A DNA stretch of 64,000 nt from Calliopsis andreniformis (Eukaryota; Arthropoda; Insecta; Hymenoptera; Andrenidae), in assembly GCF_051401765.1 (NCBI RefSeq), contig NW_027480429.1, positions 9,552,157-9,616,156 on the forward strand, read 5' to 3'. Position numbers and translations under genes: made by a program. Shown here in pieces: positions 1 to 12,236 of the stretch. Within the stretch, counting starts at the first letter, position 1; each line of letters begins with the position of its first letter. The notes beneath the pieces were generated by a model. It worked only from the letters and a program-made list of their open reading frames with translations, was not told the origin of the DNA and searched no databases.

Positions 1-88
1 TTTATACGATGGAAAAGCTGTTGTATTTATATCGTTTTTTATGCTTCTGGCGTTGACTTCTTAGGCCGTAACTATTCGGTCTGGTGGA

Positions 89-117
89 GCAACGCCCTGG
101 AGTGAAACCTAGGTTGC
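89..117. other. Imperfect dyad within the monomer (example copy)
   Basis: At monomer phases 85-113 most copies read GCAAC, GCC, CTAG, eight bases, CTAG, GTTGC. GCAAC pairs with GTTGC and CTAG with CTAG, leaving a 3-base bulge and an 8-base loop. This copy has CCTGG in the left arm, so only the outer arms pair well. The marker family with CTAGGGTGCTCGG weakens the right arm. Whether it forms a hairpin or cruciform is inference. Confidence 0.6.
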
Positions 118-501
118 GCGGAACGTAGAATTGGCCATCACTTTCAAACTGGTTGCAATTATTCCTGTTATATGATGGAAACACTGTTGTATTTTTATTG
201 CATTTTATGGTTCGGGCGTTGACTTCTAATACCCTAACTATTCAATCTGTTGGAGCAACGCCCTAGAGTGAAGCCGAGGTTGCCCGGAAAGAGAAATGAC
301 CATCACTTTCATACTGGTTGCAATTAATCCTTTTATACGATGGAAAAGCTGTTGTATTTATATCGTATGTTATACTTCTGGCGTTTACTTCTAAGAACCT
401 AACTATTCGATCAGGTGGAGCAACGCCCTAGAGTGAAGCCTAGGTTGCTCGGAATGTAGAAATGACCTTAACTTTCACACTGCTTGCAATTATTCGTTTT
501 A

Positions 502-667
502 TACGATGGAAACGCTGTTGTATTTATATTGTGTTTTATGCCTCTGGCGTTGACTTCTAAGGACCTAACTATTCGATCTGGTGGAGCAACGCCCTAGAGT
601 GGCGACTAGAGTGCTCGGGACGTAGAAATGACCATTACTTTCACACTGGTTGCAATTATTCGTTTTA
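502..667. repeat. Representative single monomer (phase reference)
   Basis: This copy is exactly 166 bp from one TACGATGG to the next. Phase 1-12 is the anchor; phases 13-45 are AT-rich and the most variable, and the words here define monomer families. Phases 45-60 carry GGCGTTGACTTCT, phases 61-84 CTAACTATTCGATCTGGTGG, and phases 85-113 the dyad built on GCAAC and GTTGC. Phases 114-140 hold the CCGGAACGTAG and AATGACCAT words, and phases 141-166 hold CTGGTTGCAATTATTC and a T-rich end. The phase-13-45 words include ATCGTTTTTTATG, TTTTTATTGCATTTT, TTTTTTTTGC, ATCGTATGTTATAC, TTTGGTATTTAATG, GTGGCACCTTTATTG and CTGATATATTTATATTG. Confidence 0.95.
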
Positions 668-2164
668 TACGATGGAAAAGCTGTTGTATTTATATCGTTT
701 TTTATGCTTCTGGCGTTGACTTCTTAGGCCGTAACTATTCGGTCTGGTGGAGCAACTCCCTGGAGTGAAACCTAGGTTGCACGGAACGTAGAATTGGCCA
801 TCACTTTCAAACTGGTTGCAATTATTCCTGTTATATGATGGAAACACTGTTGTGTTTATATTGTATTTTATGCTTCTGGCGTTGACTTCTAAGGCACTAT
901 CTATTCGATCTGGTGGAGCAACGCCCTAGAGCGAAGCCTAGGTTGCCCGGAACGCAGAATTGGCCATTACTTTCAAACTGGTTGCAATTATTCCTGTTAT
1001 ATGATGGAAACACTGTTGTATTTTTTTTGCATTTTATGGTTCGGGCGTTGACTTCTAAGGTCCTAACTATTCAATCTGTTGTAACAACGCCCTAGGGTGA
1101 AGCGTAGGTTGCTCGGAAAGTAGAAATGACCATATGTTTCATACTGGTTGCATTTATTCGTTTTATACGATGGAAGAACGGATGTATTTATATTGTATTT
1201 TATGCTTCTGGCGTTGACTTCTAAGGCACTAACTATTCGATCTGGTGGAGCAACGCCCTAGAGTGAAGCCTAGGTTGCCCGGAACGTAGAATTGGACATC
1301 ACTCTCAAACTGGTTGCAGTTATTCCTGATATATGATGGAAACACTGTTGTATTTTTTTTGCATTTTATGGTTCGGGCGTTGACTTCTTAGGCCCTAACC
1401 ATTCAATCTGTTGGAGCAACGCCCTAGAGTGAAGCCTAGGTTGCTCGGAAAGAAGAAATGACCATAAGTTTCATACTGGTTGCAATTATTCGTTTTATAC
1501 GATGGAAAAACTGTTGTATTTAAATTGTATTTTATGCTTCTGGCGTTGACTTCTAAGGCACTAACTATTCGATCTGGTGGTGCAACGCCCTAGAGTGAAG
1601 CCTAGGTTGCTCGGAATGTAGAAATGACCATGACTTTCACACTGGTTGCAATTATTCGTTTTATACGATGGAAATGCTGTTGTATTTATATTGTATTTTA
1701 TGCCTCTGGCGTTGACTTCTAAGGCCGTAGCAATTAGATGTGGTTGTGCAACGCCCTAGAGTGACGCCTAGGGTGCTCGGAACGTAGAAATGACCATTAC
1801 TTTCACACTGGTTGCAATTATTCATTTTATACGACGGAAAAGCTGTTTTATTTTTATCGTTTTTTATGCTTCTGCCGTTGACTTCTTAGGCCGTAACTAT
1901 TCGGTCTGGTGGAGCAACGCCCTGGAGTGAAACCTAGGTTGCCCGGAACGTAGAATTGGCCATCAATTTCAAACTGGTTGCAATTATTCCTGTTATATGA
2001 TGGAAGCGCTGTTGTATTTTTTTTGCATTTTATGGTTCGGGCGTTGACTTCTAAGACCCTAACTATTCAGTCTGTTGGAGCAACGCCCTAGGGTGAAGCC
2101 TAGGTTGCTCGGAAAGTAGAAATGACCATAAGTTTCATACTGGTTGCAATTATTCGTTTTATAC

Positions 2165-2592
2165 GATGGAAAACTGTTGTATTTATATTGTATTTTATGC
2201 TTCTGGCGTTGACTTCTGAGGCCCTAGCTGTTCGATCTAGTGGAGCAACGCCCTAGAGTGAAGCCGAGGTTGCCCGGAAAGGAGAAATGACCATCACCTT
2301 CAAACGGGTTGCAATTAATCCTTCTATACGATGGAAAAGCTGTTGTATTTATATCGTATTTTATGCTTCTGGCGTTTACTTCTAAGGACCTAACTATTCG
2401 ATCAGGTGGAGCAACGCCCGAGAGTGAAGCCTATGTTGCTCGGAATGTAGAAATGACCATAACTTTCACACTGCTTGCAATTATTCGTTTTAAACGATGG
2501 AAACGCTGTTGTATTTATATTGTATTTTATGCCCCTGGCGTTGGCTTCTAAGGCCGTAGCTATTAGATGTGGTGGAGCAACGCCCTAGAGTG
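2165..2592. repeat. 428-bp block, copy 1 of 3
   Basis: A stretch of about 2.6 monomers with TGAGGCCCTAGCTGTTCG, CACCTTCAAACGGGTTGC and GCAACGCCCGAGAGTG recurs at 11786-12213 (offset 9621) and 13280-13707 (offset 1494 from the second). The shared rare word GCCCGAGAGTGAAGCCTATG shows that these are copies of one block and not independent monomers. Confidence 0.82.
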
Positions 2593-2599
2593 ACGCCTA

Positions 2600-3760
2600 G
2601 GGTGCTCGGAACGTAGAAATGACCATTACTTTCACACTGGTTGCAATTATTCGTTTTATACGATGGAAAAGCTGTTGTATTTATATCGTTTTTTATGCTT
2701 CTGGCGTTGACTTCTTAGGCCGTAACTATTCAGTCTGGTGGAGCAACGCCCTGGAGTGAAACCTAGGTTGCCCGGAACGTAGGATTGGCCATCACTTTCA
2801 AACTGGTTGCAATTATTCCTGTTATATGATGGAAACACTGTTGTATTTTTATTGCATTTTATGGTTCGGGCGTTGACTTCTAAGACCCTAACTATTCAAT
2901 CTGTTGGAGCAACGCCCTAGAGTGAAGCCGAGGTTGCCCGGAAAGAGAAATGACCATCACTTTCATACTGGTTGCAATTAATCCTTTTATACGATGGAAA
3001 AGCTGTTGTATTTATATCGTATGTTATACTTCTGGCGTTTACTTCTAAGAACCTAACTATTCGATCAGGTGGAGCAACGCCCTAGAGTGAAGTCTAGGTT
3101 GCTCGGAATGTAGAAATGACCATAACTTTCACACTGCTTGCAATTATTCGTTTTATACGATGGAAACGCTGTTGTATTTATATTGTGTTTTATGCCTCTG
3201 GCGTTGACTTCTAAGGAACTAACTATTCGATCTGGTGGAGCAACGCCCTAGAGTGGCGACTAGAGTGCTCGGGACGTAGAAATGGCCATTACTTTCACAC
3301 TGGTTGCAATTATTCGTTTTATACGATGGAAAAGCTGTTGTATTTATATCGTTTTTTATGCTTCAGGCGTTGACTTCTTAGGCCGTAACTATTCGGTCTG
3401 GTGGAGCAACGCCCTGGAGTGAAACCTAGGTTGCCCGGAACGTAGAATTGGCCATCACTTTCAAACTGGTTGCAATTATTCCTGTTATATGATGGAAACA
3501 CTGTTGTGTTTATATTGTATTTTATGCTTCTGGCGTTGACTTCTAAGGCACTAACTATTCGATCTGGTGGAGCAACGCCCTAGAGTGAAGCCTAGGTTGC
3601 CCGGAACGTAGAATTGGCCATCACTTTCAAACTGGTTGCAATTATTCCTGTTATATGATGGAAACACTGTTGTATTTTTATTGCATTTTATGCTTCGGGC
3701 GTTGACTTCTAAGGACCTAACTATTCGATCTGGTGGAGCAACGCCCTAGAGTGAAGCCTA
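2600..3760. repeat. 7-monomer higher-order unit, copy ii (1161 bp)
   Basis: Monomer anchors are at 2659, 2825, 2990, 3156, 3322, 3488 and 3654. Each monomer is recognisable: 1 ATCGTTTTTTATG, 2 TTTTTATTGCATTTTATGG, 3 ATCGTATGTTATAC, 4 TTGTGTTTTATGCC with GTGGCGACTAGAG, 5 ATCGTTTTTTATGCTTCAGG, 6 TGTTGTGTTTATATTG, 7 TTTTTATTGCATTTTATGC with AAGGACCTAAC. It is directly followed by copy iii. Confidence 0.88.
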
Positions 3761-4921
3761 GGGTGCTCGGAACGTAGAAATGACCATTACTTTCACACTG
3801 GTTGCAATTATTCGTTTTATACGATGGAAAAGCTGTTGTATTTATATCGTTTTTTATGCTTCTGGCGTTGACTTCTTAGGCCGTAACTATTCGGTCTGGT
3901 GGAGCAACGCCCTGGAGTGAAACCTATTTTGCGCGGAACGTAGAATTGGCCATCACTTTCAAACTGGTTGCAATTATTCCTGTTATATGATGGAAACACT
4001 GTTGTATTTTTATTGCATTTTATGGTTCGGGCGTTGACTTCTAAGACCCTAACTATTCAATCTGTTGGAGCAACGCCCTAGAGTGAAGCCGAGGTTGCCC
4101 GGAAAGAGAAATGACCATCACTTTCATACTGGTTGCAATTAATCCTTTTATACGATGGAAAAGCTGTTGTATTTATATCGTATGTTATACTTCTGGCGTT
4201 TACTTCTAAGAACCTAACTATTCGATCAGGTGGAGCAACGCCCTAGAGTGAAGCCTAGGTTGCTCGGAATGTAGAAATGACCATAACTTTCACACTGCTT
4301 GCAATTATTCGTTTTATACGATGGAAACGCTGTTGTATTTATATTGTGTTTTATGCCTCTGGCGTTGACTTCTAAGGACCTAACTATTCGATCTGGTGGA
4401 GCAACGCCCTAGAGTGGCGACTAGAGTGCTCGGGACGTAGAAATGACAATTACTTTCACACTGGTTGCAATTATTCGTTTTATACGATGGAAAAGCTGTT
4501 GTATTTATATCGTTTTTTATGCTTCAGGCGTTGACTTCTTAGGCCGTAACTATTCGGTCTGGTGGAGCAACGCCCTGCAGTGAAACCTAGGTTGCCCGGA
4601 ACGTAGAATTGGCCATCACTTTCAAACTGGTTGCAATTATTCCTGTTATATGATGGAAACACTGTTGTTTTTATATTGTATTTTATGCTTCTGGCGTTGA
4701 CTTCTAAGGCACTAACTATTCGATCTGGTGGAGCAACGCCCTAGAGTGAAGCCTAGGTTGCCCGGAACGTAGAATTGGCCATCACTTTCAAACTGGTTGC
4801 AATTATTCCTGTTATATGATGGAAACACTGTTGTATTTTTATTGCATTTTATGCTTCGGGCGTTGACTTCTAAGGACCTAACTATTCGATCTGGTGGAGC
4901 AACGCCCTAGAGTGAAGCCTA
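3761..4921. repeat. 7-monomer higher-order unit, copy iii (tandem to copy ii)
   Basis: Same monomer order as copy ii at an offset of 1161 bp (2659 to 3820, 3322 to 4483), with only scattered substitutions. The join lies near 3759-3763 inside GAAGCCTAGGGTGCTCGG: the left part follows the end of copy ii and the right part the start of the unit. A marker monomer that sits between these parts at 4925-5100 is missing at this join. Confidence 0.86.
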
Positions 4922-7900
4922 GGTTGCTCGGAATGTAGAAATGACCATAACTTTCACACTGGTTGCAATTATTCGTTTTATACGATGGAAATGCTGTTGT
5001 ATTTATATTGTATTTTATGCCTCTGGCGTTGACTTCTAAGGCCGTAGCTATTAGATGTGGTGGAGCAAGGCCCTAGAGTAACGCCTAGGGTGCTCGGAAC
5101 GTAGAAATGACCATTACTTTCACACTGGTTGCAATTATTCGTTTTATACGATGGAAAAGCTGTTGTATTTATATCGTTTTTTATGCTTCTGGCGTTGACT
5201 TCTTAGGCCGTAACTATTCGGACTGGTGGAGCAACGCCCTGGAGTGAAACCTAGGTTGCGCGGAACGTAGAATTGGCCATCACTTTCAAACTGGTTGCAA
5301 TTATTCCTGTTGTACGATGGAAACACTGTTGTATTTATATTGTATTTTATGCTTCTGGCGTTGGCTTCTAAGGCACTAACTATTCGATCTGGTGGAGCAA
5401 CGCCCTAGAGTGAAGCCTAGGTTGCCCGGAACGTAGAATTGGCCATCACTTTCAAACTGGTTGCAATTATTCCTGTTATATGATGGAAACACTGTTGTAT
5501 TTTTTTTGTATTTTATGGTTCGGGCGTTGACCTCTAAGACCCTAACTATTCAGTCTGTTCGAGCAACGCCCTAGGGTGAAGCCTAGGTTGCTCGGAAAGT
5601 AGAAATGACCATAAGTTTCATACTGGTTGCAATTATTCGTTTTATACGATGGAAAACTGTTGTATTTACATCGTATTTTATGCTTCTGGCGTTGACTTCT
5701 TAGGCCGTAACTATTCGGTCTGGTGGAGCAACGCCCTGGAGTGAAACCTAGGTTGCCCGGAACTTAGAATTGGCCATCACTTTCAAACTGGTTGCAATTA
5801 TTCCTGTTATATGATGGAAGCACTGTTGTATTTTTTTTGCATTTTATGGTTCTGGCGTAGACTTCAAAGACCCTAACTATTCAATCTGTTGGGCAACGCC
5901 CTAGGGTGAAGCCTAGGTTGCTCGGAAAGTAGAAATGACCATAAGTTTCATACTGGTTGCAATTATTCGTTTTATACGATGGAGAGACTGTTGTATTTAT
6001 ATTGTATTTTATGCTTCTGGCGTTGTCTTCTAAGGCCCTAGCTGTTCGATCTAGTGGAGCATCGCCCTAGAGTGAAACCGAGGTTGCCCGGAAAGGAGAA
6101 ATGACCATGACTTTCAAACTGGTTGCAATTAATCCTTTTATACGATGGAAAAGCTGTTGTATTTATATCGTATTTTATGCTTCTGGCGTTTACTTCTAAG
6201 GACCTAACTATTCGATCTGGTGGAGCAACGCCCTAGAGTGAAGCCTAGGTGGCTCGGAATGTAGAAATGACCATAACTTTCGCACTGCTTGCAATTATTC
6301 GTTTTATACGATGGAAACGCTGTTGTATTTATATTGTATTTTATGCCTCAGGCGTTGACTTCTAAGGCCGTAGCTATTAGATGTGGTGGAGCAACGCCCT
6401 AGAGTGACGCCTAGGGTGCTCGGAACGTAGAAATGACCATTACCTTCACACTGGTTGCAATTATTCGTTCTATACGATGGAAAAGCTGTTGTATTTATAT
6501 CGTTTTTTATGCTTCTGGCGTTGACTTCTTAGGCCGTAACTATTCGGTCTGGTGGAGCAACGCCCTGGAGTGAAACCTAGGTTGCCCGGAACGTAGAATT
6601 GGCCATCACTTTCAAACTGGTTACAATTATTCCTGTTATATGATGGAAACACTGTTGTATTTTTTTTGCATTTTATGGTTCGGCCGTTGACTTCTAAGGC
6701 CCTAACTATTCAACCTGTTGGAGCAACGCCCTAGGGTGGAGCCTAGGTTGCTCGGAAAGTAGAAATGACCATAAGTTTCACACTGGTTGCTATTATTCGT
6801 TCTATACGATGGAAAAACTGTTGTATTTATATTGTATTTTATGCTTCTGGCGTTGACTTCTAAGGCACTAACTATTCGATCTGGTGGAGCAACGCAATAG
6901 AGTGATGCCTAGGTTGCCCGGAACGTAGAATTGGCCATCAATTGCAAACTGGTTGCAATTATACCTGTTATATGATGGAAACACTGCTGTATTTTTTTTG
7001 CATTTTATGGTTCGGGCGTTGACTTCTGAGGCCCTAACTATTCTATTCGTTGGAGCAACGCCCTAGGGTGAAGCCTAGGTTGCTCGGAAATTAGAAAGGA
7101 CCATAAGTTTCATACTGGTTGCAATTATTCGTTTTATACGACGGAAGAGCTGTTGTATTTATATTGTACTTTATGCTTCTGGCGTTGACTTCTAAGGCCC
7201 TAGCTGTTCGATATATTGGAGCAACGCCCTAGCGTGAAGCCGAGGTTGCCCGGAAAGGAGAAAAGACCATCACTTTCAAATTGGTTGCAATTAATCCTTT
7301 TATACGATGGAAAAACTGTTGTATTTATATCGTATTTTATGACTCTGGCGGTGACTTCTAAGGCCGTAGCTGTTAGATGTGGTGGAGCAACGCCCTAGAG
7401 TGACGCCTAGGGTGCTCGGAACGTAGAAATGACCATTACTTTCACACTGGTTGCAATTATTCGTTTTATGCGATGGAAAAGCTGTTGTATTTATACCGTT
7501 TTTTATGCTTCTGGCGTTGACTTCTTAGGCCGTAACCATTCGGTCTGGTGGAGCAACGCCCTGGAGTGAAACCTAGTTTGCCCGGAACGTAGAATTGGCC
7601 ATCACTTTCAAACTGGTTGCAATTATTCCTGTTATATGATGGAAAATCTGTTGTAATTTTATAGCATTTTATGTTTCGGGCATTGACTTCTAAGGCCCAA
7701 ACTATTCAATCTGTTGGAGCAACGCCCTAGGGTGAAGCCTAGGTTGCCCGGAAAGTAGAAATGACCATAACTTTCATACTGGTTGCAATTATTCGTTTTA
7801 TACGATGGAAACGCTGTTGTATTTATATTGTATTTTACGCCTCTGGCGTTGACTTCTAAGGCCGTAGCTATTAGATGTGGTGGAGCAACGCCCTAGAGTG

Positions 7901-10900
7901 ACGCCTAGGGTGATCGGAACGTAGAAATGACCATTACCTTCACACTGGTTGCAATTATTCGTTTTATACGATGGAAAAGCTGTTGTATTTATATTGTATT
8001 TTATGCCCCTGGCGTTGACTTCTAAGGAAGTAGGTATTAGATGTGGTGGAGCAACGCCCTAGAGTGACGCCTAGGGTGCTCGGAACGTAGAAATGACCGT
8101 TACCTTCACACTGGTTGCTATTATTCGTTTTATACGATGGAAAAACTGTTATATTTATATTGTATTTTATGCTTCTGGCGTTGCCTTCTTAGGCCGTAAC
8201 TATTCGATCTGGTGGAACAACGCAATAGAGTGATGCCTAGGTTGCCCGGAACGTAGAATTGGCCATCAATTTCAAACTGGTTGCAATTATACCGGTTATA
8301 TGATGGAAACACTGCTGCATTTTTTTTGCATTTTATGGTTCGAGCGTTGTCCTCTAAGGCCCTAACTATTCAATCTGTTGGAGCAACGCCGTAGGGTGAA
8401 GCCTAGGTTGCTCGGAAAGTAGAAAGGACCATAAGTTTCATACTGGTTGCATTTATTCGTTTTATACGATGGAAAAACTGTTGTATTTATATTGTATTTT
8501 ATGCTTCTGGCGTTGACTTCTAAGACCCTAGCTATTCGATCTAGTGGAGCAACGCCCTAGAGTGAAGCCTAGGTTGCCCGGAACGTAGAAATGACCATCA
8601 CTTTCAAACTGGTTGCAATTAATCCTGTTATACGATGGAAAAACTGTTGTACTTTTATTGCATTTTATGCTTCGGGCGTTGACTTCTAAGGCCCTAACTA
8701 TTCAATCTGTTGGAGCAGCCCCCTAGGGTGAAGCCTAGCTTGCTCGGAAAGTAGAAATGACAATAAGTTTCATACTGGTTGCAATTATTCGTTTTTTACG
8801 ATGGAAAAGCTGGTGTATTTATATCGTATTTTATGCTTCTGGCGCTGACTTCTTAGGCCGTAACTATTCGGTCTGGTGGAGCAACGCCCTGGAGTGAAAC
8901 CTAGGTTGCCCTGAACGTAGAATTGGCCATCACTTTCAAACTGGTCGCAATTATTCCTGTTATATGATGGAAACACTGTTGTGTTTTTATTGCATTTTAT
9001 GCTTCAGGCGTTGACTTCTAAGGCCCTAACTATTCAATCTGTTGGAGCAACGCACTAAGGTGAAGCCTAGGTTGCTCGTGACGTAGAAATGACCATAAGT
9101 TTCATCCTGGTTGCAATTATTCGTTTTATACGATGGAAAAACTGTTGTACTTATATTGTATTTTATGCTTCTGGCGTTGACTTCTAAGGCTCTAGCTGTT
9201 CGATCTAGTGGCGCAACGCCCTAGAGTGAAGCCGAGGTTGCCCGGAAAGGAGAAATGACCATCACTTTCAAACTGGTTGCAATTAATCCTTTTATACGAT
9301 GGAAAAGCTGTTGTATTTATATCGTATTTTATGCTTCTGGCGTTTACCTCTAAGGACCTAACTGTTCGATCTGGTGGAGCAACGCCCTGGAGTGAGGCCT
9401 AGGTTGCTCGGAATGTAGAAACGACCATAACTTTCACACTGGTTGCAATTATTCGTTTTATACGATGGAAACGCTGTTGTATTTATATTGTATTTTATGC
9501 CTCTGGCGTTGACTTCTAAGGCCGTAGCTATTAGTTGTGGTGGAGCAACGCCCTAGAGTGACGCCTAGGGTGCTCGGAACGTAGAAATGACCATTACTTT
9601 CACACTGGTTGCAATTATTCGTCTTATATGATGGAAAAGCTGTTGTATTTATACCGTTTTTTATGCATCTGGCGTTGACTTCTTAGGCCGCAACCATTCG
9701 GTCTGAAGGAGCAACGCCCTGGAGTGAAACCTAGGTTGCCCGGAACGTAGAATTGGCCATCACTTTCAAAATGGTTGCAATTATTCCTGTTATATGATGG
9801 AAACACTGTTGTATTTTTATTGCATTTTATGCTTCGGGCGTTCACTTCTAATTACCTAACTATTCGATCTGGTGGTGCAACGCCCTAGAGTGAAGCCTAG
9901 GATGCTCGGAATGTAGAAATGAACATAACTTTCACACTGGTTGCAATTATTCGTTTAATACGATGGAAATGCTGTTGTATTTATAATGTATTTTATGCCT
10001 CTGGCGTTGATTCCTAAGGCCGTAGCTATTAGATGTGGTGGAACAACGGCCTAGAGTGAAGCCTAGGTTGCCCGGAACGTAGAAATAACCATAACTTTTA
10101 CACTGGTTGCAATTATTCGTTTTATACTATGAAGAACTGTTCTATTTATTTTGTATTTAATGCATCGGGCGTTGGCTTCTAAGGCCCTAACTGTTTGACC
10201 TGGTGGAGCAACGCCCTAGAGTGAAACATAGATTGCCCGGAACGTAGAAATGACCATAACTTTCACACTGGTTGCTATTATTCGTTTTATACGATGGAAA
10301 AACTGTTATATTTATATTGTATTTTATGCTTCTGGCGTTGACTTCTTAGGCCCTAACCATTCGATCTGGTGGAGCAACGCCCTAGAGCGAAGCCTAGGTT
10401 GCCCGGAACGTAGAATTGGCCATCACTTTCAAACTGGTTGCAATTATTCCTGTTATATGATGGAAACACTGTTGTATTTTTTTTGCATTTTATGGTTCGG
10501 GCGTTGACTCCTAAGGTCCTAACTATTCAATCTGTTGGAACAACGCCCTAGGGTGAAGCCTAGGTTGCTCGGAAAGTAGAAATGACCATAAGTTTCATAC
10601 TGGTTGCATTTATTCGTTTTATACGATGGAAAAACTGATGTATTTATATTGTATATCATGCTTCTGGCGTTGACTTCTAAGGCACTAACTATTCGATCTG
10701 TTGGAGCAACGCCCTAGAGTGAAGCCGAGGTTGCCCGGAAAGAGAAATGACCATCACTTTCAAACTGGTTGCAATTAATCCTTTTATACGATGGAAAAGC
10801 TGTTGTATTTATATGGTATTTTATACTTCTGGCGTTTACTTCTAAGGACCCAACTATTCGATCTGGTGGAGCAACGCCCTAGAGTAAAGCCTAGGTTGGT

Positions 10901-11622
10901 CGGAACGTAGAATTGGCCATCACTTTCAAACTGGTTGCAATTATTCCGGTTATATGATGGAAACACTGTTGTGTTTTTACTGCATTTTATGCTTCGGGCG
11001 TTGACTTCTAAGGCCCTAACTATTCAATCTGTTGGAGCAACGCCCTAGGGTGAAGCCTAGGTTGCTCGGGAAGGAGAAATGACCATAAGTTTCATACTGG
11101 TTGCAATTATTCGTTTTATACGATGGAAAAACTGTTGTATTTATATTGTATTTTATGCTTCTGGCGTTGACTTCTAAGGCCCTAGCTGTTCGATCTAGTG
11201 GCGCAACGCCCTAGAGTGAAGCCGAGGTTGCCCGGAAAGGAGAAATGACCATCACTTTCAAACTGGTTGCAATTAATCCTTTTATACGATGGAAAAGCTG
11301 TTGTAATTATATCGTATTTTATGCTTCTGGCGTTTACTTCTAAGGACCTAACTATTCGATCTGGTGGAACAACGCCCTGGAGTGAAGCCTAGGTTGCTCG
11401 GAATGTAGAAATGACCATAACTTTCACACTGGTTGCAATTATTCGTTTTATACGATGGAAACGCTGTTGTATTTATATTGTATTTTATGCCTCTGGCGTT
11501 GACTTCTTAGGCCGCAACCATTCGGTCTGATGGACCAACGCCCTGGAGTGAGACCTAGGTTGCCCGGAACGTAGAATTGGCCATCACCTTCAAACTGGTT
11601 GCAATCATTCCTGTTATATGAT

Positions 11623-12121
11623 GGAAAAGCTGTTGTATTTATATCGTATTTTATGCTTCTGGCGTTTACTTCTAAGGACCTAACTATTCGATCAGGTGGA
11701 GCAACGCCCGAGAGTGAAGCCTATGTTGCTCGGAATGTAGAAATGACCATAACTTTCATACTGCTTGCAATTATTCGTTTTATACGATGGAAAACTGTTG
11801 TATTTATATTGTATTTTATGCTTCTGGCGTTGACTTCTGAGGCCCTAGCTGTTCGATCTAGTGGAGCAACGCCCTAGAGTGAAGCCGAGGTTGCCCGGAA
11901 AGGAGAAATGACCATCACCTTCAAACGGGTTGCAATTAATCCTTCTATACGATGGAAAAGCTGTTGTATTTATATCGTATTTTATGCTTCTGGCGTTTAC
12001 TTCTAAGGACCTAACTATTCGATCAGGTGGAGCAACGCCCGAGAGTGAAGCCTATGTTGCTCGGAATGTAGAAATGACCATAACTTTCACACTGCTTGCA
12101 ATTATTCGTTTTATACGATGG
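11623..12121. repeat. Local dimer duplication (331-bp period)
   Basis: The monomer carrying GGCGTTTACTTC, GATCAGGTGG and GCCCGAGAG occurs at 11623-11790 and again at 11954-12121, two monomers later. The repeats differ at few positions (CTTTCATACTGC against CTTTCACACTGC). This is the shortest clear two-monomer duplication in region 1. Confidence 0.75.
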
Positions 12122-12213
12122 AAACGCTGTTGTATTTATATTGTATTTTATGCCTCTGGCGTTGACTTCTAAGGCCGTAGCTATTAGATGTGGTGGAGCA
12201 ACGCCCTAGAGTG
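11786..12213. repeat. 428-bp block, copy 2 of 3
   Basis: It matches 2165-2592 and 13280-13707. The right edge is where CTAGAGTGGCGACTAGGG starts, whereas the other two copies read CTAGAGTGACGCCTAGGG. Confidence 0.8.
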
Positions 12214-12236
12214 GCGACTAGGGTGCTCGGGACGTA

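Larger units (their letters stand above)
1..1022. repeat. 7-monomer unit, copy i (cut by window start)
   Basis: It matches copy ii at an offset of 2654 bp (anchors 5 and 668 against 2659 and 3322). The monomer order is the same, including the AGAGAAATG monomer (lacking one base) and the TATGTTATAC monomer. It diverges in the seventh monomer near 1020, where TTTTTTTTGC replaces TTTTTATTGC. The left end lies outside the window. Confidence 0.85.

Noticed and set aside
2..184. Recurrent 60-aa minus-strand open reading frame (also at 665, 2656, 3319, 4480, 6470, 12277, 13771, 20907, 42647, 59414 and others)
   Set aside because: It spans one monomer plus 17 bp and recurs only because the monomer does. 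166 is not divisible by three, so the frame shifts each monomer and ends. Start and stop fall at the same monomer phases each time, and substitutions show no coding pattern that I can see.
1021..1028. T8 tracts as poly(A) remnants of retroelements
   Set aside because: They occur at a fixed phase in one monomer family, length varies by only a base or so, and there are no target-site duplications or element sequence beside them.
11599..11877. Plus-strand frames of 80-92 aa with hydrophobic stretches (also 2309, 10250, 13424, 16743, 33481)
   Set aside because: The hydrophobic look comes from translating the AT-rich phases 13-45. The frames lie wholly in satellite monomers, with no domain and no coding context.
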